The position numbers and the translations under genes were made by a program. Under the pieces are notes generated by a model, which saw only the letters and a program-made list of their open reading frames with translations, was not told where the DNA came from and searched no databases. From Zeimonas sp032027205 (GTDB lineage: Bacteria; Pseudomonadota; Gammaproteobacteria; Burkholderiales; Burkholderiaceae_E): a DNA stretch of 64,000 bases. Position 1 is the stretch's first letter, and each line of letters starts with the position of its first letter. This document shows positions 20,111-28,848 of this stretch, in pieces. The DNA is taken from the NCBI GenBank assembly GCA_032027205.1, contig JAVSMN010000001.1, positions 2,150,112 to 2,214,111 on the forward strand, in the 5' to 3' direction.

Positions 20111-20899
20111 CTATGAGGTTTGGGGTTGCGCCGGCGCCCGGTAGCCCGGCAACAGCGCAAGCACGCCAAGCGCCTCGAGCTGTGCATCGACCTGCGCTGC
20201 CCAGCCGCGGTTGGCGAGCGGGCTGGCCGGACTCGGATGCAGGATCTGCCCGATGCGCACGACCCCCGCCTCGCCACTCGCCTGCTGCCCGCCCCCGAGC
20301 ACCGCACCCAGCCGTTTCGCTGCATAGCCGCCGATTCCAATCGCCCACTGCGGCTCGAGCGCCGCGAGCGCCCGCCGCAGATGCACATCGCAGGCGTGTT
20401 GCAGCGGCTGAAGCTCCGCGGCCGGCAGCTTGTCGGGCGTGCAGTTGCGACCGCTGTCGGCGAGGAAGACCAGCGGGCAGTAGTTCAGCACGAGCGCGTG
20501 CTCGAAGAACGCCTCGGGCGCGCCGAAGCGCGTGGCCGCCCATCCCCAGACGCGCTGGCCGCTGACCTCGCTGCGACGGCACGACATGCCCTCGATCGGC
20601 CGCTTCGGATGCTGCTTCGCCGGTCGCGACAGCGCGGCGTCGAGCCGCATCCAGTCACGCACGGCCGCTACCTCGCCGAAAGGCACGCCGGTCTGCATCA
20701 TGCCGAAGGGGCCGGGATTCATTCCGACGAAGACGACGCGCTTGCGCGTCGCGCCGAAGCGGCGCAGATACGCCTCGTGCATCTTCCAGGCGTAATCGAG
20801 GGGGTTGTACACGTGCACGACCGGCGCGCTGAAGCGCAACCGGTCGACGGCGCGCGCGAGTGCGCGCGCGCCTTGCACGAGCTCGTCTGCGACGGTCAA
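20111..20899 (-). CDS. Uracil-DNA glycosylase-superfamily protein, SMUG1-like
   Basis: This 262-residue protein is predicted to remove uracil or oxidised pyrimidines from DNA. The motif VFVGMNPGPFGMMQTGVPFG is the SMUG1 active-site loop with the conserved Asn. HPSPASPLANRGW is the C-terminal intercalation motif with its His. Such enzymes are monofunctional glycosylases that act on single- and double-stranded DNA. The start is a TTG at 20899 that overlaps the stop of the upstream gene (TTGA), so the two are co-translated. No ATG in this frame gives a sensible N-terminus. Confidence 0.88.
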   Translation of the reverse strand: MTVADELVQGARALARAVDRLRFSAPVVHVYNPLDYAWKMHEAYLRRFGATRKRVVFVGMNPGPFGMMQTGVPFGEVAAVRDWMRLDAALSRPAKQHPKRPIEGMSCRRSEVSGQRVWGWAATRFGAPEAFFEHALVLNYCPLVFLADSGRNCTPDKLPAAELQPLQHACDVHLRRALAALEPQWAIGIGGYAAKRLGAVLGGGQQASGEAGVVRIGQILHPSPASPLANRGWAAQVDAQLEALGVLALLPGYRAPAQPQTS

Positions 20900-21693
20900 T
20901 CGACGACCAGTTCCCGGCGGACGCTGCGAACGTCGATCTCGAACTCGAGCCCCTCGACCGGCGGGCGGCAGACGTGCCATTCGAGGCCCAGGCGCGCGAG
21001 GCCCCGCGGTGCGAAATGCGTGCCCACGAGCGCGCCGAACTCGTGCGCGGTGTAGACCTGCACCGCGGTGAGCGCCTGCCATCGGGCGCCGAGCGCCGTC
21101 GTGTTGCGTTCGAGTCCGCCGAGAACGAAGTCGACCTTCTGCGCCAGTCCGTCGGGCGAGGTGTCGCCGTAGGCGACGATGCCGTCGGGGAACGGCGTGC
21201 CTTCGAGCCATTCGGCGAAGCCCGAGACGACGAAGCTGCGCGGTGCGGGTGCGTCCGGGGCGTGATCGGAGGTCGTGAGCAGCCCGGCGTGCGCCGCGCC
21301 GATCGGCGCCGTGTAGCAGAACGCGTGCAACGACGGCTCCTCGGGGGGCTCGTACAACGGGCAGGCGTTGCTGCGCGCCACCGGGATCGCATCATCGACG
21401 ACCAGTCCCCACTCGCGCAGCACGCCGACGTACTGCGCATTGAAGTGGCCGAAGCCGCCCAGCGTGAACGGTCGCGGCGATCGAAGCTCGGCCGCGCACA
21501 GCGCCGTAAGCGGCCGATTGCGCTGTCGCAGGTGGGCGGCGATCGCATCAAAGCCTTCGTTCATCGGGAGCAGGCGCGAGAAGCGTGCGCGAACGATCTC
21601 GTAGCCGGGCAGTGCGACGACGCCGGCCGAGAACGCAGGTCCGCCACGTAGGTACGCGTAGTCCGCACCAATGGAATTGTGTATGGTGGGCAT
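20896..21693 (-). CDS. Uncharacterised protein with a RidA/YjgF-like C-terminal half
   Basis: This 265-residue protein has no confident family name. Its last 75 residues follow the RidA/YjgF pattern: an amphipathic helix (AQKVDFVLGGLERNTTALGA), a strand with VQVYTAHEF, and a closing RGLARLGLEWHVCRPP plus GLEFEIDVRSVRR. The N-terminal half may be a second divergent copy of the same fold. Two-domain YjgF-like proteins include chorismatases, but the match is not strong enough for that call. It overlaps the SMUG1-like glycosylase gene by 4 bases, so the two probably act together or share regulation. Start at ATG 21693 (MPTIHNSIG); an ATG 8 codons upstream is also possible. Confidence 0.55.
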   Translation of the reverse strand: MPTIHNSIGADYAYLRGGPAFSAGVVALPGYEIVRARFSRLLPMNEGFDAIAAHLRQRNRPLTALCAAELRSPRPFTLGGFGHFNAQYVGVLREWGLVVDDAIPVARSNACPLYEPPEEPSLHAFCYTAPIGAAHAGLLTTSDHAPDAPAPRSFVVSGFAEWLEGTPFPDGIVAYGDTSPDGLAQKVDFVLGGLERNTTALGARWQALTAVQVYTAHEFGALVGTHFAPRGLARLGLEWHVCRPPVEGLEFEIDVRSVRRELVVD

Positions 21694-21779
21694 TTCCCGA
21701 TCCGTGCCGCTTCGCACGGACTATGAACGCCGCATCGTCGGCGTGCAAGCCGACCCCGATGCCATCCGTCCCCACCCGA

Positions 21780-22766
21780 ATGAAGCAGATCGCGCACGGC
21801 GATGGTGGCGCGCCTTCCGTGCTGCAACTCGTCGAAGCGCCGGTGCCGCAACCGGGTCCCGGCGAGCTGCTCCTTCGCGTCGCCTATGCCGGCGTGAATC
21901 GTCCCGACGTCGCGCAACGCGAGGGGCGATATCCGCCGCCGCCGGGCGCGTCACCGGTGCTCGGCCTGGAAGCGGCCGGCGAGGTGGTCGCCGTCGGCGA
22001 GCGGGTCGAGGGCGTGCGCATCGGAGACACCGTCTGCGCGCTGCTCAACGGCGGCGGCTATGCCGAATACGCGCTCGCGCCGGCCGGACAGGCGCTGCCG
22101 ATTCCGCGCGGACTCACGCTCGCGCAGGCGGCGTCTCTGCCGGAGAATTTCTTCACCGTCTGGACGAACGTGTTCGACCGCGGCGGCCTGCGCGCCGGCG
22201 AGCGCTTCCTCGTGCACGGCGGGTCGTCGGGAATCGGGCTGACGGCGATCCAGCTCGCGCACGCTCGCGGTGCTACCGTCTACACCACGGTGGGCAGCGC
22301 CGAGAAAGCGCGCGCCTGCGAGCGCTACGGCGCTACCGCCGCCATCGAATACCGCAACGAGGATTTCGTCGAGCGGGTGCGCGAGCTCACCGACAAGCGC
22401 GGCGTGGACCTGATCCTCGACATGGTCGGTGGCGACTACGTCGCGCGCAACCTGCGGGCGCTCGCCGTCGAGGGCCGGCTCGTGCAGATCGCGTTCCTCG
22501 AAGGCGCGAAGGTCGAGGCCGACTTCACGCTGCTGATGATCAAGCGCCTGCACTGGACGGGCTCGACGCTGCGCCCGCGCAGTGTCGACGAGAAGGCGCA
22601 GATCGCGCTGCAGTTGCGCGAGCACGCCTGGCCGCTGCTCGAATCGGGCGCCGTGCAGCCGGTGATCTTCGAGACTTTCGATCTCGGCGATGCGCGCGCG
22701 GCGCACGAGCTGATGCAGTCGTCGCGGCACATCGGCAAGATCCTGCTGAAGGTGGCCGGCGACTGA
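21780..22766 (+). CDS. NAD(P)H:quinone oxidoreductase, zinc-independent MDR family (PIG3-like)
   Basis: This 328-residue medium-chain reductase has an N-terminal GroES-like domain (MKQIAHGDGGAPSVLQLVE, VAYAGVNRPDVAQREGRYPPPPGAS) and a Rossmann domain with LVHGGSSGIGLTAIQLA and VDLILDMVGGDYVARNL. The zinc-ligand cysteines of alcohol dehydrogenases are missing. The NRPD-QREGRYPPPPGAS pattern is that of the TP53I3/PIG3 quinone-oxidoreductase branch, which transfers one or two electrons from NADPH to quinones. An ATG seven codons upstream (21759) is an alternative start. It begins a plus-strand set with OsmC and the TDT transporter, consistent with an oxidative or electrophile stress role. Confidence 0.9.
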   Translation: MKQIAHGDGGAPSVLQLVEAPVPQPGPGELLLRVAYAGVNRPDVAQREGRYPPPPGASPVLGLEAAGEVVAVGERVEGVRIGDTVCALLNGGGYAEYALAPAGQALPIPRGLTLAQAASLPENFFTVWTNVFDRGGLRAGERFLVHGGSSGIGLTAIQLAHARGATVYTTVGSAEKARACERYGATAAIEYRNEDFVERVRELTDKRGVDLILDMVGGDYVARNLRALAVEGRLVQIAFLEGAKVEADFTLLMIKRLHWTGSTLRPRSVDEKAQIALQLREHAWPLLESGAVQPVIFETFDLGDARAAHELMQSSRHIGKILLKVAGD

Positions 22767-22815
22767 AACGCCGCGCGGCCTCGTTCTTTCTTCGTCTTTT
22801 CTACAGGAGCGCGAA

Positions 22816-23238
22816 ATGACGGTTCGCAATGCATCGGCTTCGTGGCAAGGAACGCTCAAGGAGGGCTCGGGCCGAATGAAGCTCGGCAGCGGTGCCTTCG
22901 ATGGGCCGTTCAGTTTCGGCACCCGCTTCGGCGACACGCCGGGAACGAATCCCGAGGAGCTGATCGGCGCGGCGAACGCGGGTTGCTTCTCGATGTACCT
23001 GTCCTTGCTGCTGGAGAAGGCCGGCTACCCGGTGAAGGATCTGCGCACCACGGCGAAGGTGCACTTGGGCGAAGGCCCGCGCATCACGAAGATCGAACTC
23101 GACACCGAGGCCGACGTGCCGGGTCTCGATGACGCGACGTTCCAGCAGAACGTGCAGAGCGCGAAGAAGGACTGCCCGGTATCGAAGGCGCTGACCGGCA
23201 CCGAGATCCAGGCGACCGCGCGGCTGAAGTCGGCTTGA
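22816..23238 (+). CDS. osmC: OsmC-family peroxiredoxin
   Basis: This 140-residue thiol peroxidase detoxifies organic hydroperoxides. The two redox cysteines of the OsmC/Ohr superfamily are present: C57 in NAGCFSMYLS and C120 in KDCPVSKAL. TNPEELIGAAN and the overall length favour OsmC rather than Ohr. The ATG follows AGGAG by 6 bases and lies 49 bases after the quinone oxidoreductase gene. Its stop overlaps the TTG start of the transporter gene. Confidence 0.92.
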   Translation: MTVRNASASWQGTLKEGSGRMKLGSGAFDGPFSFGTRFGDTPGTNPEELIGAANAGCFSMYLSLLLEKAGYPVKDLRTTAKVHLGEGPRITKIELDTEADVPGLDDATFQQNVQSAKKDCPVSKALTGTEIQATARLKSA

Positions 23239-24308
23239 GCGGACCGCGCGGAGAGCTCGGCGGGGCGCACGGCGTCCTCGCCGATCTTCCGCCGGCCGGT
23301 TTCGCCATGGTGATGGCGACCGGCATCGTCTCGGTCGCTTCGCATCTGGAGGGTTTCCCGCGCCTCGCGCAGGCGCTGTTCGCGTTGAACATCCTCGCGT
23401 GGACGGTGCTGTGGGCGCTGAACCTGCTGCGTGCGTCGCGCTACCCGGGGCGCTTCCTGGCCGATCTCGGCTCGCACGCACGCGCGCCCGGCTTCTTCAC
23501 GGCGGTAGCCGCCACCGGTGTACTGGGTGCACAGTTCGCGTCGCTGGCCGGCAACTACCGGGTCGCCTCCGCGCTGTTCGTGCTGGCGGTAGCGCTGTGG
23601 GTCGCGCTCACCTATTCGGTCTTCACCGCGCTGACGATTCGCATGGACAAGCCCACGCTCGAGCGGGGCCTGTCGGGCATCTGGCTGCTCGCGATCGTCG
23701 CCACGCAGTCGGTGGCGGTCCTGGCCGCGCAACTGGCCGCACATGCCGATCCCCAGTGGAAGCTGCAGCTGAACTTCTTCGCGCTGTCGATGTGGCTGTG
23801 GGGCGGGATGCTCTACATCTGGATCATGACGCTGATCTTCTACCGCTACACGTTCCTGCGCCTGTCGCCCGGCGACCTCACGCCTCCCTACTGGATCAAC
23901 ATGGGCGCGATGGCGATCTCGACGCTCGCCGGCTCGCTGCTCGTGCTCAACGCGCCGAACGCGCCGCTCCTCGATTCGCTGCTGCCGTTCCTGAAGGGCT
24001 TCACCGTGCTTTATTGGGCCACCGGCACCTGGTGGATCCCGATGCTGGTCGTGCTCGGCGTCTGGCGCTACGTCTGGAAGCGATTTCCGCTCGAGTACGA
24101 CAGCTCGTACTGGGGTGCGGTGTTCCCTCTGGGGATGTATTCGGTCTGCACGCACGAGATGCAGCGGGCGCTCGGACTCGCCTTTCTCGACGTCGTTGCG
24201 CGCGTGTTCCTCGTCGCCGCGCTGGCGGCCTGGGCGCTCGCCTTCGCCGGCCTGCTGCACTGGATCCTCGCGAGCGCGGCGCGGCCGCGTGGAGGCAGTC
24301 GAGTCTGA
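23235..24308 (+). CDS. TDT-family (tellurite resistance/dicarboxylate) transporter
   Basis: This 357-residue integral membrane protein has about ten hydrophobic helices. It begins with LPPAGFAMVMATGIVSVASH, the family's GxFAxVMATG helix, and includes YWINMGAMAISTLAG and the conserved EYDSSYWGAVFPLGMYS near the C-terminus. TDT carriers include tellurite-resistance permease TehA, sulfite exporters and malate transporters. The substrate is not readable here. The start is a TTG overlapping the osmC stop (TTGA, 23235-23238), so the pair is translationally coupled. Its stop abuts the rodA stop on the other strand with no gap. Confidence 0.88.
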   Translation: MSGPRGELGGAHGVLADLPPAGFAMVMATGIVSVASHLEGFPRLAQALFALNILAWTVLWALNLLRASRYPGRFLADLGSHARAPGFFTAVAATGVLGAQFASLAGNYRVASALFVLAVALWVALTYSVFTALTIRMDKPTLERGLSGIWLLAIVATQSVAVLAAQLAAHADPQWKLQLNFFALSMWLWGGMLYIWIMTLIFYRYTFLRLSPGDLTPPYWINMGAMAISTLAGSLLVLNAPNAPLLDSLLPFLKGFTVLYWATGTWWIPMLVVLGVWRYVWKRFPLEYDSSYWGAVFPLGMYSVCTHEMQRALGLAFLDVVARVFLVAALAAWALAFAGLLHWILASAARPRGGSRV

Positions 24309-25424
24309 TCAGCTCTGCACGAGCCGGCGCTGGCGCGCGATGCTCATCAGCAGGCCCATGCCGATGCCCAGCGTCATCATCGCGGTGCCGCCGTACGACA
24401 TCAATGGGAGCGGCACGCCGACCACCGGCAGGATGCCCGAGACCATGCCGATGTTGACGAACGCGTAGGTGAAGAGAATCAGCGTGATCGCGCCGGCCAG
24501 CAGTCGCGCGAAGATGTTCGCGCCGTTGGCCGCAATGACGAGCCCGCGCCCGATGATCAGCAGGTAGAGGGTCAGCAGGACGATGCTGCCTGCCATGCCG
24601 AATTCCTCGGAGAACACGGCGAAGATGAAGTCGGTCGTGCGCTCGGGAATGAACTCGAGGTGCGCCTGCGTTCCCTGCATCCAGCCCTTGCCCCAGATGC
24701 CGCCCGAGCCGACCGCGATCGTCGACTGGATGACGTGGAAGCCGCGCCCGAGCGGGTCGGACGACGGATCGATCATCATCAGCACGCGTTGACGCTGGTA
24801 TTCGTGCAGGAACGACCACAGCACCGGCAGCGATCCGAGCGCGCCGACCAGGCCGCCCAGGATCACCTTCCAGCCCAGCCCGGCGAGATAGATCACGTAG
24901 AAGCCGGCGGCGAAGACGAGAATCGCGGTACCGAGGTCGGGCTGGCGCACGATCAGCGCCAGCGGCACGACGAGGAGCGCGCCCGCGACGACGAAATCGG
25001 CCCAGCCGTGCGCGCCTTCGCGCTTCTGGAACCACCAGGCGAGCATCATCGGCATAGCGATCTTCATCAGCTCCGACGGCTGGATGCGCGTGAAGCCGAG
25101 ATCGAGCCAGCGGCGCGCGCCTTTGGCGACGTCGCCGAACAGCGCCACCGCGATCAGCAGCGCGAGGCCCAGCAGGTACGCCGGCGGCGCGATGCGCTGC
25201 ATCCATTGCAGCGGCAGGTTCGCGGCGAACCACAGCACGGCGAAGGCGATGAAGAGATTGCGCGCGTGATCGGCCATGCGTCCGTCGTAATCGAGCGCCG
25301 CCGACTGCATCGTGACGAAGCTCAGCGCGACGAGCATCGCCAGCGCGATCGTGAGCACCGGATCGAAGACGAACAGGTGAGGACGCACGCGGCGCCACAG
25401 CGACGGCCTCTCGTGCAGCGTCAT
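24309..25424 (-). CDS. rodA: Rod shape-determining peptidoglycan polymerase RodA
   Basis: This 371-residue SEDS-family glycosyltransferase polymerises peptidoglycan during cell elongation, paired with PBP2. It has about ten membrane helices and the family stretches ARRWLDLGFTRIQPSELMKI, RQPDLGTAILV (with the catalytic Asp region) and GVPLPLMSYGGTAMMTLG. Its start ATG at 25424 overlaps the stop of the PBP2 gene (ATGA), the usual coupling of this partner pair. It is the last gene of the mreB-mreC-mreD-mrdA-rodA operon. Confidence 0.97.
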   Translation of the reverse strand: MTLHERPSLWRRVRPHLFVFDPVLTIALAMLVALSFVTMQSAALDYDGRMADHARNLFIAFAVLWFAANLPLQWMQRIAPPAYLLGLALLIAVALFGDVAKGARRWLDLGFTRIQPSELMKIAMPMMLAWWFQKREGAHGWADFVVAGALLVVPLALIVRQPDLGTAILVFAAGFYVIYLAGLGWKVILGGLVGALGSLPVLWSFLHEYQRQRVLMMIDPSSDPLGRGFHVIQSTIAVGSGGIWGKGWMQGTQAHLEFIPERTTDFIFAVFSEEFGMAGSIVLLTLYLLIIGRGLVIAANGANIFARLLAGAITLILFTYAFVNIGMVSGILPVVGVPLPLMSYGGTAMMTLGIGMGLLMSIARQRRLVQS

Positions 25425-27364
25425 GGCCTGGCCGCCTCCGGCACCGTTTCGGGTTCGATGTCCTCAGGGATGTCGCGCAGTTCGGCTTCATCCTGGACCT
25501 TCGGCAGCAGATCCTCGTCCAGGTCCTTCGGAAGCTGGCCGAGCAGTTGATAGTCGAAGACCTTGCGCACGATCGGCGCGGCCGCCTGCGCGCCGAAGCC
25601 GCCGTTCTCGACGATGACCGCCACGGCGATCTTCGGGTTCTCCAGCGGCGCGAATGCCATGAAGAGCGAATGATCGCGATGGCGTTCGGTCACGCGACGC
25701 GCGTCGTAGCGCTCGTTCTGCCGGATGCCGACGACCTGCGCGGTGCCGGTCTTGCCGGCGGCCACGTACTGCGCGCCGGCAAATGCGATGCGTCCGGTTC
25801 CTACTCGGTTCACCTCGGCCATCGCCTCCTGCACGAGCTTCAGGTGCGCCGGCGCGAGCGGGATGCGGTAACTCTCCTTCGGCACCGTGCGCCGGCGCTC
25901 GTGCGAGATCGGATCCTCGATCGACTGCACGAGGTGCGGCTTCATCACGATGCCGTTGTTGGCCAGCGTCGCGGTCGCGTGCGCGAGCTGCAGGATGGTG
26001 AACGCGTTGTAGCCCTGGCCGATGCCGATCGACGGGGTCTCCCCGGGGAACCACTTCTGCTTGTAGCGGCGCATCTTCCAATGCGTGGACGGAAGGATGC
26101 CGGTCGTCTCGTTCTCCAGGTCGATGCCGGTGAGCTGGCCGAAGCCCCACGGCTTCATGAAGTCGTGAATGCGATCGACGCCCATGTCATAGGCGAGCTT
26201 GTAATAGTACGTATCGCTCGACACGACGATCGACTTGCGCAGGTCGACCGTGCCGTGCCCGGAGGGCTTCGAGTCGCGAAAGCGATGCGTGCCGAGCAGG
26301 AAGTAGCCCGGGTCGGAGATCGTGTCGGACGGCGTGCGCGCGCCGGTGGTGAGCGCCGCCAGCGCCATGAAGGGCTTGTAGGTGGAGCCGGGCGGATAGG
26401 CGCCGCGCAACGGCCGGTTCAGCAGCGGATGGTCGGGGTCTTCGTTCAGCGACTGCCAGCTCTGCGGATCGATGCCATCGACGAACAGGTTCGGGTCGTA
26501 GCCGGGACGGGAAACGAAGGCGAGCACGTCGCCGGTGGCCGGTTCGATCGCCACCAGCGCCCCGCGTCGGTCGCCGAACAGTTCCTCGACGATCTTCTGC
26601 AGTCGCACGTCGATCGACAGGATCAGGTTCGAGCCCGGAACCGGCGGCGTGCGCGACAGCGTGCGAACGACGCGGCCGCCGGCCGACACCTCGACCTCGT
26701 CGGCGCCGACGCGCCCGTGCAGCACCTGCTCGTACGACTGCTCGATGCCGACCTTGCCGATGTGCGTCGAGCCCGCGTATTGCGCGAGTCGCTGCTGGTC
26801 GTCGAGCTTCGTGACGTCGTCGGGGGAAATGCGGCCGATGTAGCCGAGCACGTGCGCGGCGGTGTCGCCCAACGGATAGGTGCGGAACAGCCGCGCGCGG
26901 ATCTCGACGCCGGGAAAGCGAAAGCGCTGCACCGCCAGCCGTGCGACTTCGTCGTCGGTGAGCTTGACCTTCAGCGGAACGCTCTCGGAGCGGCGCGAAT
27001 CCTGCAGCAGGCGCCGGAAGCGCCGCCGCTCGCGCGGCGTGATCTCGACGATTTGCGACAGCGCGTCGATCGTCTCCTCGAGCCGCGCGTTGCGCATCGG
27101 CGTGAGTTCGAGCGTGTAGGCAGAAACGTTCTCGGCGAGCAGCACGCCGTTGCGATCGAAGATCAGCCCGCGCGACGGCGGCGCCGGCACGAGCGCGATG
27201 CGATTGTCCTCGGCCTGCGCGTGAAAGTCGGCATAGCGGTAGATCTGCAGCCACCAGAAGCGCGCGCCGAGCAGCCCGAAGCACGCGAGCACGACGAGCA
27301 GCGCGACCACCAGGCGCACGCGCAGGCGGTGCAGCTCGCGTTCGGTGTTGCGGACTTCAACCAT
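25421..27364 (-). CDS. mrdA: Penicillin-binding protein 2, elongation-specific transpeptidase
   Basis: This 647-residue class B PBP cross-links peptidoglycan in the elongasome. It has one N-terminal membrane anchor (about residues 17-40), a dimerisation domain and a transpeptidase domain. The nucleophile serine lies in PPGSTYKPF, the second motif is SSDTYYYK (S-x-D variant of SxN) and the third is KTGTAQ. Length is usual for PBP2. The start (GTTGAAGTCC context after an ATGG) lies 9 bases downstream of mreD and the stop overlaps rodA. Confidence 0.97.
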   Translation of the reverse strand: MVEVRNTERELHRLRVRLVVALLVVLACFGLLGARFWWLQIYRYADFHAQAEDNRIALVPAPPSRGLIFDRNGVLLAENVSAYTLELTPMRNARLEETIDALSQIVEITPRERRRFRRLLQDSRRSESVPLKVKLTDDEVARLAVQRFRFPGVEIRARLFRTYPLGDTAAHVLGYIGRISPDDVTKLDDQQRLAQYAGSTHIGKVGIEQSYEQVLHGRVGADEVEVSAGGRVVRTLSRTPPVPGSNLILSIDVRLQKIVEELFGDRRGALVAIEPATGDVLAFVSRPGYDPNLFVDGIDPQSWQSLNEDPDHPLLNRPLRGAYPPGSTYKPFMALAALTTGARTPSDTISDPGYFLLGTHRFRDSKPSGHGTVDLRKSIVVSSDTYYYKLAYDMGVDRIHDFMKPWGFGQLTGIDLENETTGILPSTHWKMRRYKQKWFPGETPSIGIGQGYNAFTILQLAHATATLANNGIVMKPHLVQSIEDPISHERRRTVPKESYRIPLAPAHLKLVQEAMAEVNRVGTGRIAFAGAQYVAAGKTGTAQVVGIRQNERYDARRVTERHRDHSLFMAFAPLENPKIAVAVIVENGGFGAQAAAPIVRKVFDYQLLGQLPKDLDEDLLPKVQDEAELRDIPEDIEPETVPEAARP

Positions 27365-27373
27365 CGGTCATCG

Positions 27374-27889
27374 TCAGATCGGCCGGTTCTCGTCGCGATC
27401 GACCGCCTGCCGTTGCGGCGCGAGCAGCAGCCAGTCGGCCAGCGGCCACAGCAGCGTGCAGCTCGCGCTCTGCAGGAACCACTGCCATCCCGGAAACGCG
27501 CCGCCGATCGCCAGCCGCACGAGCAGCACGATGCACTGCGTAAGGAGGAACAGCGGCAGCACGTGCAGCATCTGCCCGGTCATGTGGAACCACGGCACGC
27601 GCCGGTGCATCGCGATGGCGCCGTACGACAGCAGCGTGTAGGCGAGCGCGTGCTCGCCGAACAGCGCCGCGTCGTGCACGTCCATCAGCAGCCCGAACAG
27701 GAACGCGATGCCGATGCCGACCATGCGCGGCTGGTGCACGTTCCAGAACACGAGCACCAGTGCGAGCAGGTCCGGAATGCCGGGCGCGTGCCCCCAGGGC
27801 AGCACGTTGAGCACGAAGGCGGCGACGATCGTGAACGTGATGAACGCCCGGTTCGCCGGAAGCAGCAGGTATTGCGGTCGCATCTGCAT
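27374..27889 (-). CDS. mreD: Rod shape-determining membrane protein MreD
   Basis: This 171-residue protein has about five hydrophobic segments, including a GIAFLFGLLMDVHDAALFGEHAL stretch. MreD is a small multispan partner of MreC and RodA in the elongation complex. The sequence is poorly conserved across bacteria, so the call rests on size, topology, FGLLMDV and position between mreC (9 bases upstream) and mrdA (9 bases downstream). The C-terminal tail QRQAVDRDENRPI is cytoplasmic by inference. Confidence 0.92.
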   Translation of the reverse strand: MQMRPQYLLLPANRAFITFTIVAAFVLNVLPWGHAPGIPDLLALVLVFWNVHQPRMVGIGIAFLFGLLMDVHDAALFGEHALAYTLLSYGAIAMHRRVPWFHMTGQMLHVLPLFLLTQCIVLLVRLAIGGAFPGWQWFLQSASCTLLWPLADWLLLAPQRQAVDRDENRPI

Positions 27890-27898
27890 CGCCTGCTC

Positions 27899-28792
27899 CT
27901 ATCCTCCGCGCGAGCGCCGGCGCGGCTCGCCGTCCTCGGGCGCGACCATCTTCGGCACCTGCGGCGGTTCGGCCAGCAGCACGAGCAGCAGTCGCGTGCG
28001 CTCGACCTGCGCGGCCGGATCGACCAGCACGCGCACGAAGGCCGAGGAGCCGACTTCGACCGAGCGCACGGTGCCCACCGGTAGCCCGGCGGGAAAGACG
28101 CCGTCCAGTCCGGAGGTGACGAGCACGTCGCCGGCGCGCACGTCGGCGTTCGTGCGCAGGTAGCGCAGCTCGACGGTGCCGGCGATCGAACCGCCGAACG
28201 CCACCGAGCGCTCGCCGGTGCGGCGCAGCTCGACGGGGATCGTCGACTCGCGATCGGTGACCAGCGTGACCTCGCTCGACAGCGGGTACACGCGCGTGAC
28301 CTGCCCGATGACGCCGTCGGCATCGATCACCGGCTGGCCGGCGGCCACGCCGTGCTGCACGCCCTTGTCGAGGACGAGGCGGCGCGAGAACGCGTCGCGC
28401 GCGTCGTAGAGCACTTCGGCGACGGTCGAGCGCAGCGCCGTTCGCTCGCGCATCGCGAGCAGCCGGCGCAACTGGCGGTTCTCGGCGGCCAGCTGCTCGG
28501 TCTGCAGCAATGCATTGGCGTTGGCCGTCTCGATGCGTCGCAGCTCGGCATTCTCGGTGCGCAGGCGCCCGACTTCGCCGACGTACTCGGCGCCGACGTG
28601 GATCATGTCGCGCGGCACGAGCAGTGTTCGCTGCACCGGATACAGCACCGTGGCGATTCCCTGTCGCAGGCGCCCGAGCAGCTCGATGCGCGAGTCGACT
28701 ACGAGCAGCGCGATCGCCAGCAGCGAGAAGAAGACCAGGCGCGCGTTGGCGGACGGGCCCTGCTTGAAGAACGGCGGCGGACTACGGTTCAC
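27899..28792 (-). CDS. mreC: Rod shape-determining protein MreC
   Basis: This 297-residue bitopic protein has one N-terminal membrane helix (about residues 18-36), a coiled coil (about 68-112, RLRTENAELRRIETANANAL and following) and a periplasmic double beta-barrel. FSRRLVLDKGVQHGVAAGQP and GVIGQVTRVYP are typical. MreC activates PBP2 and organises the elongasome. A short charged tail after about residue 275 is less conserved. It lies 56 bases after mreB. Confidence 0.96.
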   Translation of the reverse strand: MNRSPPPFFKQGPSANARLVFFSLLAIALLVVDSRIELLGRLRQGIATVLYPVQRTLLVPRDMIHVGAEYVGEVGRLRTENAELRRIETANANALLQTEQLAAENRQLRRLLAMRERTALRSTVAEVLYDARDAFSRRLVLDKGVQHGVAAGQPVIDADGVIGQVTRVYPLSSEVTLVTDRESTIPVELRRTGERSVAFGGSIAGTVELRYLRTNADVRAGDVLVTSGLDGVFPAGLPVGTVRSVEVGSSAFVRVLVDPAAQVERTRLLLVLLAEPPQVPKMVAPEDGEPRRRSRGG

Positions 28793-28848
28793 GGCCTGCC
28801 GTCAAAGGCGAGCGTCGTCGCGCCGGGCATCGGGGCCCCGCGCGAGCG

